Source: Earliella scabrosa | Lineage: Eukaryota > Basidiomycota > Agaricomycetes > Polyporales > Polyporaceae | NCBI GenBank assembly: GCA_022605405.1 | Contig: JABYQQ010000003.1 | Coordinates: 1,674,001 to 1,738,000 of the forward strand | Length of the DNA: 64,000 bases | Reading direction: 5' to 3' | Shown here: positions 34,772-47,100 of the stretch, piece after piece | How the letters are laid out: the number at the start of each line of letters is the position of its first letter | Numbering within the stretch: position 1 is the first letter of the stretch | Made by a program: the position numbers and the translations under genes | Notes under the pieces: model-generated | What the model saw: only the letters and a program-made list of their open reading frames with translations | Told to the model about the DNA's origin: nothing | The model's database searches: none

Positions 34772-36490
34772 TTCCGTATATGTATGTTGTCTGTCTCTAT
34801 TCCACGCGTTCAAGTTGCACCGATCCGCGCCCGCACCGCGGCACGAGGGCAAATTGCGAGTCTCAGCAAGCATGTCAGCGACACATGCATGAGGAGTGTG
34901 CAGTCCTCCTTGAGAGTCATAGCGTAGTGCGTGGATCGTCTCCTCACGACGTACATCGGGTCTCGTCTATGCTTCCCCCGCCCGCTCTACCCCACCTACT
35001 CCCAATCGCGGAACGACGTGAGCATCCCAACCACCGCCAGCCCGCGCTCCTCCATGACCTTCTCCGTTTCCGCCCAGAATTCTACAAGGCGCGGCAGCCA
35101 CCACATGAAGCCCACACGACACCTCCACCAGCCCTAGCGTCACCCCGGGAGACATCGCGTATTCGTTGGAGTGCCGCGTGAGGAGGTCGAGCATGCCGAG
35201 GTTGGCGACCCAGACCTTCCTGTCGCGCGGGCCATGATGTGTTGGAGGGCGTCGGGAGGGCAGGGGATGAGGAAGCCCGCGGCACATATGTCGCCCCCTT
35301 CTGCCTTGCCCCATCACCGTTCGTCTCCACGAGAACGCTACAGAGCAGCAGCGTCGCAAGCTCTGGGGGGCATCACCTGCTCCTCGCCCGCGTTCGACGC
35401 ACACAAGTCGTCTTCAAAGCCAGCGACGACGACCGACGCACAGCTTCCCGTGGAGACCATGATGAGCCGCGGGCCCGCGCCCACGCGGTGCAACCCTTCG
35501 TCGTCGTGGTGTCCGATCCCCGCGACCACTCGCGCGCCGTGTTGGCGCGTGCAAAGTCCGATTGCAGCCGATTGTGGGCCAACCCGCTTCGACGCGCACC
35601 AGGCGTATGCGATTGCGCTCGCAATCGAGTCGAGTTCTGGTGGGGAGGCGACGCTGAGCGCAGATGGTCAGCGGCCACTCCGAGCTCCTGGCGCGTTCGC
35701 GCGAACATCGTGGTACTGACCGCGACCTTCCTTGCGCATCACGACCGTCCGAGTTGTACTTCTCCCGTTCTTGACGGCGTCCAGATATTCTCCTTCGCTT
35801 TTTCTTAGGGAAGCCGGCCGGCTGCCTCATGTTCTTGAAGCTGAGCGTTTAGCGAGTGAATGGCAGAGCTTACAAGGAAAGCATCAGGAGGTGTCAACGA
35901 CTATGTGCAGATACGGGATTGTTGGACTTAGACACGCACCACGTTGGCCCAGGTGATTGATGAGGCCACAGCTCCCGATCTGCGGCCCTTGTACGATTTT
36001 CTGGCAGTTGCGGTGCGTCCTTGGAGTGTAGGTCAAAGCAGCAACTGATGTCAGGTCTGGACCCACCAGCGGCCGACGCGCGCGTAGGGGAACTTCGCGG
36101 CAGGAGTCAGTCGGGGAGTCAACGTTGACCGATGAGCATCTCGCGAATTGCGCGCGGCTCGACGGGGCTTATGTATGGCGCCGCAGGGGGGTCAACCATG
36201 CACTTCCTAGTTATAGTCAACGGCATGAGTGATACTAGACTATGCTCACTCGCATTTACGCATCGAACCCGACTCCCTTGCCAAGATGCCCATGGCAGCG
36301 AGCCCGAACCTTGGTTCTTCTCTGTCGGATCGCAACATCTCGTGCAAGACCCGCTCGACTCGATTGGCGTCTAGAGGTCCGCATCTCTGCCCGCTATAGC
36401 TTCCCGTTGAACTGCCAGACGACGTGTTCACTTTCGAACCGGTCGGCGGGTTTCAGCCTGTGTAGTGCAACGGTAGACAGCTTCACGCGT
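34772..36490. other. GC-rich stretch with overlapping open frames, no confident gene
   Basis: Between 34930 and 35830 long frames are open on both strands, typical of GC-rich DNA. The minus strand has some protein-like pieces (KVWVANLGMLDLLTRHSNEY near 35200 and LIMVSTGSCASVVVAGF near 35430). They lie in different frames with no splice or frameshift solution I could support. This could be a decayed gene. Confidence 0.25.
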
Positions 36491-36497
36491 CATCTCT

Positions 36498-36837
36498 GAA
36501 ATGACCCTTGTACGGGACCCATCGTCTTCATGCGTCCTGGGCCCTGCCTCTTCTCCGTTCCGCTATCTTCACCCCACTGTGATCCATTCTCTGGACCTCG
36601 ATTGCCACTGTCCTCATCCCGGCAGGTCAATCCCCTCGCCACCGCATGGTTTTGCGTCGATGCTGATCGTCTCGTTCACGTCCTCCCCACAGATGAGCAC
36701 CACGTACCTTGTGCAGCCCAATCCTCACTGCGAACCATAGGCACGGGCGTTGGTAGGAACGCGGCCACTGAAATATGCCGAATGAGATCTACGACGCGTA
36801 GCATATCAGGACTATCACAATCAGTGGGAATAGACTA
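36498..36837 (-). CDS. Possible two-exon gene end, unrecognised
   Basis: A coding-like exon (about 36837-36713: SIPTDCDSPDMLRVVDLI, then HISVAAFLPTPVPMVRSEDW) ends at a GTACGT donor. It could join in phase to a last exon at about 36590-36498 that ends QGSFQR. The 5' part was not found and may be lost. No family is recognised. Confidence 0.25.
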
Positions 36838-37589
36838 GCTCACCGAAGAGAATGCCTGGTGGCTCCGCATCCGCCATCTAAGCCGACCTCCTACGGCCAC
36901 GTTTTTGAAACAGCCAGTCATGACGACGTTCCTCTGGCGAAGATGGTGAGCATGGTGGTGGTGTCCTGCTTCATCGCACTGGCGCGGTCGGTGGCAAAGG
37001 CCGTTCCATTGTCTTAGTCGCCAAACGGACGGCACCGAAGATATTCAGCATGTTGACAAACACCAGAAGGCTGCACAAGGGGAACAATGGGGATAGAATG
37101 AAGAAAAACGAGAGCAGAATGCATAAACACGCGCCCACTCGACGAGTCGACCTCCCGGCCCGCGCCTCTCCGGCGCCTCTCTGTCCGTGTCATGCTATGT
37201 ACAAACCTCAGCGGACTACTTGACCTGGAACCATGCCTTTCTGAACCGCGTTTACTGAAATCCTATCTGGGTACCACCCCTCGGCTTACACGAGGTCTTG
37301 AGCAGCGTGGCACCTCAACTTGAAGGTGACTCCACACTTTGGATCACGCGAGAGTCAGATGAACCTCTCACTGTGACCGGTCCGAAGTCTTCATCTGGCC
37401 ACACAGCGAACTCATCAGCGCAAACTGAAGCCACACAACTCGTCAACCACGCTGCCAGTGGCCACTGGCCGTCCACACTCGAACTTGCCAAGCGCGTCCA
37501 AACATCGGATCAGGCGAGTTCGAACTCGGCTGCTGGCTGACTCCGGCTCGCCAGTCCGCGAGTCACTATGTATGTAAGAGGTCGCCGCC
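36838..37589. other. Intergenic, nothing recognised
   Basis: Short open frames only, and no repeats. Confidence 0.35.
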
Positions 37590-38419
37590 ATGAATCTTGC
37601 GACAGGCCGCCTCCTCCTCCCTTCTCAGTCGTCCTCTCTAGGGCTACACGCACGCATGGGTCCTCCACTGTACTCCACCTATCCACGGTTCAAATCTGAG
37701 GTGAGTATCCTCATCGGTCGTTTGTCCAATGTTGCCCTCCAACACTCACGATTCCTCGCAGCCATCCGATTGCGAGGAGATGAACGACTCCGACTCTGAG
37801 GGCTCCACCTGCGACTGTCTCAGCACTCATAGCTCCATGCCTTCGCTCGAAGACCCTTCGCCTTCGCCTTCGCCTCCCGTTTCGCGCTTCTCGTCGCCTG
37901 AGAGACGCGCCCTCGGTGGAAGGAGATTGACGGCCGAGGACACTCCCAACCCCCCAACCGGCTGGCTCGACGCGCGGGCTCGAGCCGCACTCCGATACAA
38001 CCATGATAATTTCGTCAACGCGGTGCGCAATGGCACTGGCTTTTTTCGACCCCTTCACTCCGTTAACTGACTCCCCACAGCTTGTACATCAGCGCACCGA
38101 TCCAGAGGTCATGAGGCGCTTCTGCGAGTTTTGGGGTGTCCCACCCGTCGATCAGCCAGAGGCAGCATCTTTTCCGCACGCGCCTCGCGACCCAGAGCTC
38201 CAAGACCGTCTCGCCAACCTCTCGGAGCGAGTCCATCTTGCTGCCGCGCAAGAACTGGCTCCCTCTCGCCAACCCTCCCAGTCCCCTGAGCGTTCACAGT
38301 CCACCCAACGGTCTCGGTCCATGGGTACTGCTACTGAGTTCACGTCCAGTATTCACACGTCACCGGTGTGTCCTCCCGTTGATGTCACCAGTTCCCTGCT
38401 TGCTCATGATCCCTTTTAG
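37590..38419 (+). CDS. Uncharacterised three-exon protein, Ser/Pro-rich
   Basis: Exons 37590-37700, 37762-38022 and 38081-38419 join in phase to 236 residues, with GTGAGT and GTGCGC donors and CAG acceptors. The middle is acidic then Ser/Pro-rich (LEDPSPSPSPPVSRF). A helical part follows (LDARARAALRYNHDNFVNAL) that continues across the second intron to RRFCEFWGVPPVDQPEA. The C-terminal third is Ser/Gln-rich and probably disordered. The layout of a short folded helix bundle between disordered arms is common among fungal orphan genes. I do not recognise a family. Both ends look intact. Confidence 0.55.
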
Positions 38420-39546
38420 CGGCCGTATGCATCCTCCAGCTCACACAATCCCGACGCTTGTGAGCATGCTTGCGAGGATGCTCGTAGCAGCGGTAGGAGC
38501 TCGGGGTATTGCTTCGAACCCATCGACTAGTGCCAGCAGAATCTAGACCACCATCGCAGATTGTATTTAGTCCACTTCTCCTTTCTCTCAATCGCACGCG
38601 CAACCCGCCTTTCGACGGGGTCACTGTTATCATGTCCCTTCGAGGTCAAGGCACCCGCATGTCGTCGTCGCATATCCCAACCAATTTCAGTTCACTCCGA
38701 CATGCCCAGTCCTGGCACGGCAAGCTCAACACTGAGAACTTTCTCGTCGGGTCCTAGTTCATCCGACCCGGCATTCTCGATGTGGTACACTCGCAACTCC
38801 CCACGCACCGTTACGTCACACCGACGCGTCAAAGCAGACGCCATTCGTGCGGAGCACGCGGATGGGGCTGAACACTTCTCGCGCACGCCGCGGCTTGTTC
38901 CCCAAGACGCACGTCCATACGTCGCCTGGGGAGCTGCAGTTCGGCTGGGTCTGCCTCACCACTCGACGTAGATAGTCGCTCAGGCACTACGCGCGAGAGA
39001 CTATGTATTCTCGCGGAGCCTGCCCCGGCTCGTTCCTCCAGCCGCACGTCTATACGCCGCGTCGACGAGTCTAGCGGGCAGGCAGGATGGTGGTGACTCG
39101 GCGTTCCTCTCCGGTTCCACGTCTCCGTCCATGATTTGTCCCTTACGTTCTTCAGGGAGGTCGGCCATACAGCGCAACATTCTTCGCACGCGCACAGCCG
39201 GATAGCAACAGGATGTGATCGGGCCTGCCTGACTTACGCTCATCACGGTCGTATCTCTCGGTAGACAGTCGGTTGAATTTTTGAACACCCTTTGCACGCG
39301 CGCAGAACCCTCCCGAACAAGCTCCGTTGCCCACCTCTGGCCATGCGTACGTTCGTTCACACAGCCTGAGGGAGATATGCTGACCTCACCAACAAGAGAT
39401 CAAGTCGTTATGCGGTTAGACCTATCGACTTAGTATGCGTATGTCCTTCGTATGATAATAGTCTGAACAGCCAGTCCTGCAGCGTTATCCCCGACGACGC
39501 GCCGATGCCTTCGCGAGGATGGCTGCTATCTCCTCGGCATCGTCCA
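38420..39546. other. No gene recognised
   Basis: A few 60-130-codon frames overlap on both strands with no motifs. Degenerate repeats around CACGCGCGCAG / CACGCGCACAG occur near 39185 and 39295. Confidence 0.3.
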
Positions 39547-40568
39547 CTATCTCGAGAGACGGACTACGTGCTCGAGCGCAAGCAACCCACCCCTGTTGGC
39601 CTGAACCAACATAACGCTCTTGTGCAACCTGGCCACGGTCAAGACGTGCTCACTAATATGAATCAACATGCTACTCACTTCGCGTTCCGCCGAGGTGACC
39701 TCGTCGCTAGTTGCTAGGCGCGTTCCGTCCCTTGGTACCTCCCCTGCGTCCTTCCGTTGACACGCACGGTGGCGAGTCAGAAACTGCAGCGCGTCTCCTA
39801 AGCCGTGGATGTAGAAGGCGTCCTGGCGGCGCAGCAGGATGATCGGCGCCGTAGGATCCACGCGCAGAGGGGCGCTCAATGCCATGCCTTCCCACTGCCC
39901 CAGGTCTTCGTCCCAGTAAGCGATATTACGGGCACCTTCCAGCCCTGTCAGGCCGCGTTGAAATGCCTCTGTGCGTTCGATGACAAGAATGTCGTCACGA
40001 AGAAGAGGAAGACTGAAGATCTCGGGCGCTGAATGATCCTGCCAATTCTGGTCAATAGAGAACTACTTATGATGCCCGCCATTAACGCTTACCTCAGTCC
40101 ACAGGATGACTGTAGTCCTGCCATGTATCGGGCGTGCGAGAGTCTCCGCGAGGGTATGCGGAGACTTCAACCAGCCAGTCGACTCTTCCGCATAACAAAG
40201 CTCTGCCGGAAAGCCTAGGCATCTCGTGTCGCGGACCCGCACGAAAAGCATGCAACATTCCTTCTCGACAGGAATCCCTTCGGTGATCCGGTCCAGCTTC
40301 AACCACTGAGCCAGGTCATAGCTCCAGTAATCAAACTTGTCCCCGCGCGAGTAGACCCACCACATGTGGGAGAGCGTGATCATGTGCTCGTTGCAATATC
40401 CTCCCACCTCCCACATGCGTTTCTCAGCCGATTCCCCAGTCTGTCCCGCGCAGAAGTCAGCGTCATAATGGGGACATAGATACTACCTACACGTACCGCA
40501 TACCATAGCACCACAGTAACTTTATAAGGGCCCGCGCAGTCATCTGAGTGCTCGTCCTCGGTGGTCAT
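39547..40568 (-). CDS. Uncharacterised protein with an internal YW-DL-QW repeat
   Basis: Three exons (40568-40491, 40440-40093, 40047-39547) join in phase to about 308 residues over 45-50-bp introns. Two segments share a pattern: FDYWSYDLAQWLKLDRI and, about 100 residues later, IAYWDEDLGQWEGMAL. Each is followed by a Val/Leu-rich strand pair (CCMLFVRVRDTRCLG and PIILLRRQDAFYIHG). This suggests a duplicated beta-type domain in which an aromatic YW precedes DL-x-QW. I do not recognise the family. The start at 40568 begins an acidic leader (MTTEDEHSDD). The neighbouring gene upstream on the same strand is the element-split gene at 40617-42147. Confidence 0.55.
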
Positions 40569-40616
40569 GACATCAGACCGGGAATTCTGTTGTTGGCGCG
40601 AAGACAGTCTATACTC

Positions 40617-42147
40617 ACCTCGCTGTGATCGTCAGTCTGCTCTCTTGCCGCGCCCTTGTATTCGTCTTGAGGCCCTCGCCCGCACTCCTGCTATGTCCAC
40701 ACTATTAGCGTCCATCCTCGTACCGTACGCGTGTCGCTGTTACTGCGCGCTCAAACCATGGCTCACCTGGCCGAAAGGTCCGTCTCCTGGTTGTTTCTCC
40801 CCACCGAGCCGTGTCTGTCGCGTGGCTTAGGCAAGCATCTCCTCCAGATGAAATGAGTACACACCTTCGTGCGAATGATAGACACGCCCGCCGGCCTTTT
40901 AGAATTGCGAGAGTTCTTGCCGCCGGTGGAGAGTCCGATGCGGGATGCCTTCGTGACTTGTACCTTTTGGCTCGTGCGTGCGCGTACAATCGCGAGCGCA
41001 TGGTGCGGGCGGGTATGAGGTTTGGAAGGCGATATGTTATCCTTCTTGGTTCTCTCTCTCGCCGCCTCGATCTCTTCTAACTGTGCCTCTGAAGGTCCCT
41101 TTTGAATTAGTGCCGCAGGGTCAGGTCAAGTCAGGTCATTGACCCCTCTGGGCCATGACCATGACCATGACCATGACTGATCTTCAGCAGATGGCTCATG
41201 ACCTGACTGATCTTTCAGTCAGGTTATCATCAGTTCAGTTATGGTCCAGTCACGGTCATTGACCGGTCATGACTGAACATGCAGTTATGACCAGTCATAA
41301 CTGGTCAGAGCAAGTTAAGACCAGTCATTTGGTCCACCAGGTTAGAGAAACATCTTAAATGTAATACAGAAGTAATTTTCATGTTTATTACTGGAGAGAG
41401 CCTTCTGTATCTACATGGATTGATATTGATATGAATATTGGTCTGTCACTCAGTCTGTTTATAGACAGCACTGAGCATCTTTGATCTGTTTGATTAGACC
41501 TGAGTTAACTAGAGACTGGTATTTTCCACTTGCCAGAGCTGCTGAATTTAATATATTTCAAGTGTTTCCATTGTACATTGTATTTGATCAGTTGATGTCT
41601 CTTATATAACCAGTCAATGACCAGTCATGACTGGTCTTAGCAGGTAAAATATGACTGGTCATAACCAGTCATCTGCAGTTATACAATCTTTGTCATTCTC
41701 AATGACCGTGACCATGGCCATAACCATAACTGATTATAAGCGGTTATGGTCAGGTTATTTACACATCAGTTACGGTTATTTTCCAGTCATTGACCAGTTA
41801 TATGACCTGACCCTACGGCACTATTTTGAATTGGCCAGTGTCGATGCCCGCATGTACGACCCTGGAGTGAGGTCATGAGTCGGTTTCCCTAGACACTGAT
41901 CGAGGAAACTCACAATCAAGGCATATGCTCCGGCCACCCCCTGCATGTAGCATAGCTGACCCAAGAAACCGGTGGAGCGACCACATCTTGGACAAACATC
42001 TGGTGCCTTGGGAAGACGGGATGAGGCCCCCTTTCGACACACGGTCTTCACGTCTTCGTGATATGTCCGTTCCTTTTCGTGCGATACATGCCAGACCGCT
42101 CGGGCTTCAGGGTCTCCGGGTCTGTAGTAGTCGCGAGGAATAGGCAT
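40617..42147 (-). pseudogene. GRF-like zinc-finger gene split by hAT-type element B
   Basis: Exon 1 (about 42147-41931) encodes MPIPRDYYRPGDPEARAVW and a Cys cluster, VCPRCGRSTGFLGQLCYM; it ends at a GTGAGT donor. Exon 2 starts near 41878 (GRTCGHRHWPIQ) and is cut after 55 bases by element B. Beyond the element the same frame continues at about 41099 for more than 70 codons (EAQLEEIEAARERTKK, then a Lys/Arg-rich tail) to a GTGTGT donor near 40865. The frame is exact only if one target-duplication copy is counted, so the insertion broke a real gene. The Cys spacing with a final Trp is loosely GRF-like, and the tail is basic. The last exons (about 40850-40617) are uncertain. As it stands the product would stop at the element boundary. 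Confidence 0.55.
41108..41823. mobile_element. Non-autonomous hAT-type element B (716 bp)
   Basis: The ends are TAGTGCCGCAGGGTCAGGTC on the left and the complement of TAGTGCCGTAGGGTCAGGTC on the right. They are flanked by a perfect 8-bp duplication, TTTTGAAT, at 41100-41107 and 41824-41831, which fits the hAT superfamily. No coding capacity. Both subterminal thirds are packed with ACCAGTCATGACTGGTC-type motifs in both orientations, while the AT-rich centre has none. It shares length, the TAGTG--GCAGGGTC end and this architecture with element A at 21273-21989, but the internal sequence is different. It is inserted in exon 2 of the minus-strand gene 40617-42147. Confidence 0.87.
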
Positions 42148-42239
42148 GCCGGCGGAGACTACCGGTACGAAAGAGGGGGAGGACGTGGCTTGTGGGAGTA
42201 AATTCGATGGGGGATGTAAGGCTTGAATCATTCGCCCGA

Positions 42240-42720
42240 GCTATATGACTCCCGCACCGCTTGCGGGCCCCCTGACACTGACGTCGTTCCGTGCGCGATA
42301 CGGTAGCATTCTGTATTGTAAAGTTAGTACTGGCTTGGTCTCTAGCCCCAGTAACGGAAACCGACCAATGTCACGGCCAGCCGCTTAGTCATCGAAAGAT
42401 GCTGCCAAACCCTTGAAGCGACGCGTACATAGGCCTTGAAGCAGCTAAGTTGTCGCAGCGACCGTACCGACCGGTACTATGTTTCGCGTGCACTACAATG
42501 CGTCGTTGCAGGACGAACGTATGGTCCTCGGGACAAGGACCTACCGCTCGCCTATTCACGAACACGCCGCACAGCCCTGTCGTCCACAATGCGCCCAGAG
42601 GCAGTGCGTTGGGTCACCGGTACAACCGATGGGCGAGAAGCTGAATATTGACACTTGTTTCTACGTGACGCTGCTCGACATGCTCCATGGTGTATCCGAC
42701 CGCTACAGCCTACATCCTTC
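42240..42720. other. Intergenic, nothing recognised
   Basis: Three overlapping plus-strand frames with no motifs. A single AAAGATGCTGCC fragment near 42397 is related to the repeat at 32668-32905. Confidence 0.35.
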
Positions 42721-43660
42721 TTAGTCCATCCCTCGGCGTTTCTTAGTGAGCCTGCTAGCCTCAGCCGCCTGTTGAAAGGAAATCAAAGCTCAGCAGGTCG
42801 TATCGAATGCTCCACTAACTTACCTTGTTTGCGTCATCGTCGATGGACTCCTCGATCAGCTCGTTCAACCAGCCTTCAAACGTCTCGCGTTGCAGATTCG
42901 CAATCCGCCTGCCAGACCCGCGAATCTTAGCTGCGCCCGGGAAGCGGACGAGGAGGCTTGTGTGATAGGCCGAGAAGGTGATGGCGCTGGTGATGTGCAA
43001 GCGGCTCCATCCCTCAGCGCGAGGCGTCCAAACCTCGACAATGTTGTCGTCGCCGTAATCTGGGCCTAGGACGTGGCGCGCGATGGGTATATAGGACTGC
43101 AGAACGATGCTTGGAGTGTCGTTCAAGCTGACATAGAACAGGCAGGGGAGGGTCTCCCCCTGCAAACCAGGGTCAGTCGATCCTCCCCGGGTGACAACGA
43201 CGTAACACTCACCTGCGCCCAAGCAAACACGCGTGTCGTGCGCGTGCCGAAGAAGTCACGGAGGTCGTGGCGCCCGCAGAGGGTCTCCTCTCCCCGACCT
43301 CTCGAGATATCCAGCAACGCCAATTCTTCGCCCAACCCGGCACACAATGGTGAGTGCTCAGTCGGACGCAGAAGAATCGCAGGGGAAGTGTCGTCGGCAA
43401 GCACTTTGATCTGGTTCGCCAATTCCCGCTTCCAGTTCGCCATCTCGATCTGCCAGACGTCGACCACGAAGTGCTCGTTGCCACCACACCGTCGACGGAA
43501 CCACGGGTCGTCCCACAAAAAGTCCTCTGTACCAGGGAACATATTGAGATAATGCTGCCGGGGCGCGGCAAAATTCTGTATAACATGCATGTGAATTGTT
43601 TCCGTAGCTGCTACTGAGATCATCCCTCACCTTGTCCCACCAGACCACGCGCATGAGCAT
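42721..43660 (-). CDS. Uncharacterised four-exon protein
   Basis: Exons 43660-43631, 43575-43213, 43159-42824 and 42768-42721 join in phase to 258 residues; introns are 53-55 bp (GTGAGG, GTGAGT and GTAAGT donors, all with CAG acceptors). The product starts MLMRVVWWDK. It continues with a Trp/Arg-rich block (DFLWDDPWFRRRCGGNEHFV), an alpha/beta middle (DVWQIEMANWKRELANQIKV), a beta-rich half (LPCLFYVSLNDTPSIVLQSY), and an acidic tail ending in the basic TKKRRGMD. I do not recognise a family. The splice fit and composition make it a convincing intact gene. Confidence 0.6.
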
Positions 43661-44108
43661 GTTGACGGACTGCTAGCAATTGGGAGTGCTGGGGAGAAGG
43701 GGGATTGTGTCAATGCAATGACTTACGCGCTATATACTGGTGGTGCGTGAAGAAATCCTTGGGGCCACCCAAGGACTCATGGAGTACTCATCGGTTCTGC
43801 TGGGCCTGTCGGCAAAGTACACGAGCCCGCGTGCAGAGCTGATCTGAGTCATCGGAGTTGCGCACGGTCCGGCCCGCTTGCCCTGGGGTACCATCTCGGC
43901 GCGATCTGGTACAATGTTGCGCATAGACGTTATTGATATAGCACGGCGGTACAATCTCGGTAGGATCTCTGGCGCAGCACACCAATGACAGTCTGTCTCG
44001 CAGTCCCTTCAACGTACGACCTCATCTACGGGACTTCATCTGAGGATTCGATCCGCTATAGACGCATAATGTCGGTCAATGTAGCGATCAACAGCACTGG
44101 CTCACTGC
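43661..44108. other. Intergenic, nothing recognised
   Basis: Short minus-strand frames without splice support. A TACAATCT(C)GG / TACCATCTCGG motif recurs near 43890-43960. Confidence 0.35.
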
Positions 44109-47100
44109 TCACCTAGACCCTCGGTGCCTTTTGCGAGGCCCATCTTCAGAGGCTACTGAGCCCCGTTTGCGCGGTCGCTGCCCTGTGCTGCCGTCGGCGC
44201 GATGTTGGGTCGACGAGCCCACCCTGGCACACGAGATGTCAGACGGTACAGTTGCAGTTGCCAATGAGCTACATACAGATCTTCGCGTGTCTCGCCTGCG
44301 GTTTCGTGACGTCGACGACCCCTGCCGGTTGTCGGTGACTGTGCGCGCGTGCTCCCCGCGCGTGCTTCCGTCCGGGGAGGCGCCGCACCTGGGTGAGCGA
44401 TCCTCGGAGGTTGGGTTTGACCTGTCGCAGCTGCGAGGCTTGAAAACTGTCCCCCAGCGCTCCGCGAACGATTGGGACGCATCCTGACTGGAGATGGATC
44501 GGCTGGGTTCTCTATCGGCCAATCGTCCGCTTCGTTCGCCGGCCCAGGTAAATCGGAGGGTGTAGCCCTGGAACTGCGTTGTGACAAGACGAATGCGAGC
44601 GTGCGGGAGTGGGTGGGGGTTACGTGATCGCCTTCCATAGTCGGTGGGGCCACTTCTGCGTCCGATAGATACCGGTCCGCTTGGTGCGAGACCCCCGTGC
44701 TAAGATGTGTCGGGAGGCGTGCGCGAGGGGTACGAACAGGGCTGTCCTGGAACATCGAACGACGGGGAGTACCCTCGCCACCAAGGGCACCCGGTGGAGT
44801 GCTTGGAGTATGGAACTGGGGCGCAGGGAGGCGTCGGGCGTGAGAGGGCGTGCTGAGCGTGACGTAAGGCAAGTCTGCACGATTCGAGGCCCGACTACTG
44901 GGAGTGCGCGTGCCCAGAAGGTGCAACCTTCTGTGCGGTGTGCTGACTTCGACCCTAGTCGGCGGAGGAGCATGGACGCCCTCGCCCCAGTCCGCGGCTG
45001 CGATCTCGCCGTGAAGCAAGGTAGCTTCGGGATGCGACTGCGATAACTCGAGGTGTCCAGATAATGGAACGGGTAGTTCAAGATCGTTCACGCCTCTGGC
45101 GGCAGTGCTCTGCTGGCCATTGACTACCGGCGCTGGATGTGGACGGGATTCCAAGGGGGTATTGAGGCCCGACGAAGTGGCAGGAGCGCTCGGTGAGCGT
45201 GCGGAGAGTGGCTCCGTGGCACGGGAGGAACCCGCGGCAGGTTCCCCAACGGAGGTTGGTTCGGCGATAGGGCCAGTGGGCACAGCCCCGGACGAGTGAG
45301 TGAGCATGGCTGGAAGGGCATTGGCCAGCGATGAGACCGAGCTTAACTTCATCTGGGGGTAGTAATGCCTGGCTCGCAAGATATCCTCCCCTCCATCAGG
45401 CGGGTTGTGCCCATGCGCCTGCCCAGACAGTACCTCCCATTCTGTCGCCGCCGCTGAGTGTAGGCCGTATACGCTCGTGACATCCCCCACTGCGTCCTCA
45501 CCGCCGAAGTGCGCTTGCGTGTCTGAGGGGCCTGGATGGTCGCTGTGGGCCTGCGTTACGAGTTGAGAAGAGTAGCTGGGAACGCCACCGTAGTCCAGGT
45601 CGTGGTTGTCTGTGATCCCGAAGCATGCCCCGTCTTGTTCCTCGGAGGTGCTTCCAACAGCTGTCAATCCGCTCGCGTATGTCGACCCGCTCGCGTATGT
45701 CGACCCGCTCGCGTATGAGGTTGAGGCGAAGGGGGAGATTTGGTGGCCTGATAGAGATGGTGTCGGGGCGAATGTGTTGGTCGCGTGTTCGTGTACCAGA
45801 GGCTCTTCGAAAGATGCCGAAATTTGCCCAGCGCACAGACCCGGCGCGAAGAAGTAGTCGTTCACCGAGTGCAAGGAGGTGTGGTCGTCTGGGGGAGACC
45901 AAGAGTACGTAGTAGACAGACCGAAGTCCAAGTCACCAAAACAACTAGACGCCGATGAGTGCGTGGCAAAGTCCGGCCAGTCACGTGTATCCGGCCCTTC
46001 AGGCTCAGAGTGACAGTCAATGTTGCCAACCACATTAACGTTCAGGTCCCAGCCATCCAAACTACTACCCGAATCCCGGGGCTGGGTATGATAATCATCC
46101 GCTGCATGTACAGAGTCAGTAATCGCCTCACGACTAACTAGTCATTACTCACCCGCCTCGGGAGGATTCTCTGCCGCCTCCCTATTTCCATGTTGCGATG
46201 GCGAAGGAACGACGCTTGCCGTCTCTGCAAAGGCCGCCCCAAACGCATACTCCACGTTAGATGGGCAGACAGCGGAGGCAGACGGCGCTGAACGTTCGTG
46301 TGCGGGTTCGGTAATGTCAGGCTGCCAAGATGATGCACCGACCCACGCCGTCTGTGCGAGGTCAGGCGACAAGCCATTGGAGGAACACGGCGCTGAGCTT
46401 GATAAGCTTCTCAGCATATACGAGTATTAGATGACCACTCACATGCAGTGTCCATAGGGACTTGCGACCCCCAAACTGAACCACCGGCCTCTCCCTCTGG
46501 GGCACCCGAGTCGCGCTCCCGTTCCGCTGCCACGTCCTCTGTCGCATATTCCACATCTACCACACGGATGGGTGTTGTCTGCATGGCTGCAAGTACGGTT
46601 TCAGATGTTGCCCTCTCACATATAAATGTGAATACTCACTACTAAGCGCATCTAAGACCCAGAACGCGACCCATACATTGAAATGCTCGACTGACCAACC
46701 GATGCGCTCACACAACGCCGACCAGATGTCCCGCCCGTGACTATCCACCGCGCTACAGGCACTACGAGAAGTCCCATAAGCGGCACTCTCCCGACGCACA
46801 AGATCATGAGAGACGCACGCTTTCACTTTCACTACACCGACTTCATCCGGTCCGCCGAGGAGTTGACCACCAATCCATTGGGCGCTGCTCCGCACTTGCG
46901 CAAGAGTGCCTTCCATGTACTGCGGAACGGAGGGTACCATCCTATGAAATCACCTCTCAGCCCGAAATTCCCGAAGATGCTCTTGGTTGCTACTACGCAC
47001 CTGGCTCTCATCACCTCATCTTGCGAGCCAGCTTCTTCCAGCTGGCGCGCCGCGCGCTCGGCATTGATTGTTGACACCGAGGTTGGCTCGCCCATCGGGT

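Noticed and set aside
34967..35830. Possible enzyme gene on the minus strand
   Set aside because: Attractive fragments lie in different frames of a GC-rich region, both strands are open, and no splicing reconciles them.
36450..36520. D-arm-like TAGTGCAACGGTAGACAGC
   Set aside because: No matching T-arm or acceptor stem downstream.
41150..41180. CATGACCATGACC run as a CRISPR or satellite array
   Set aside because: It is part of the subterminal motif array of hAT-type element B; there are no regular spacers, and the host is eukaryotic.
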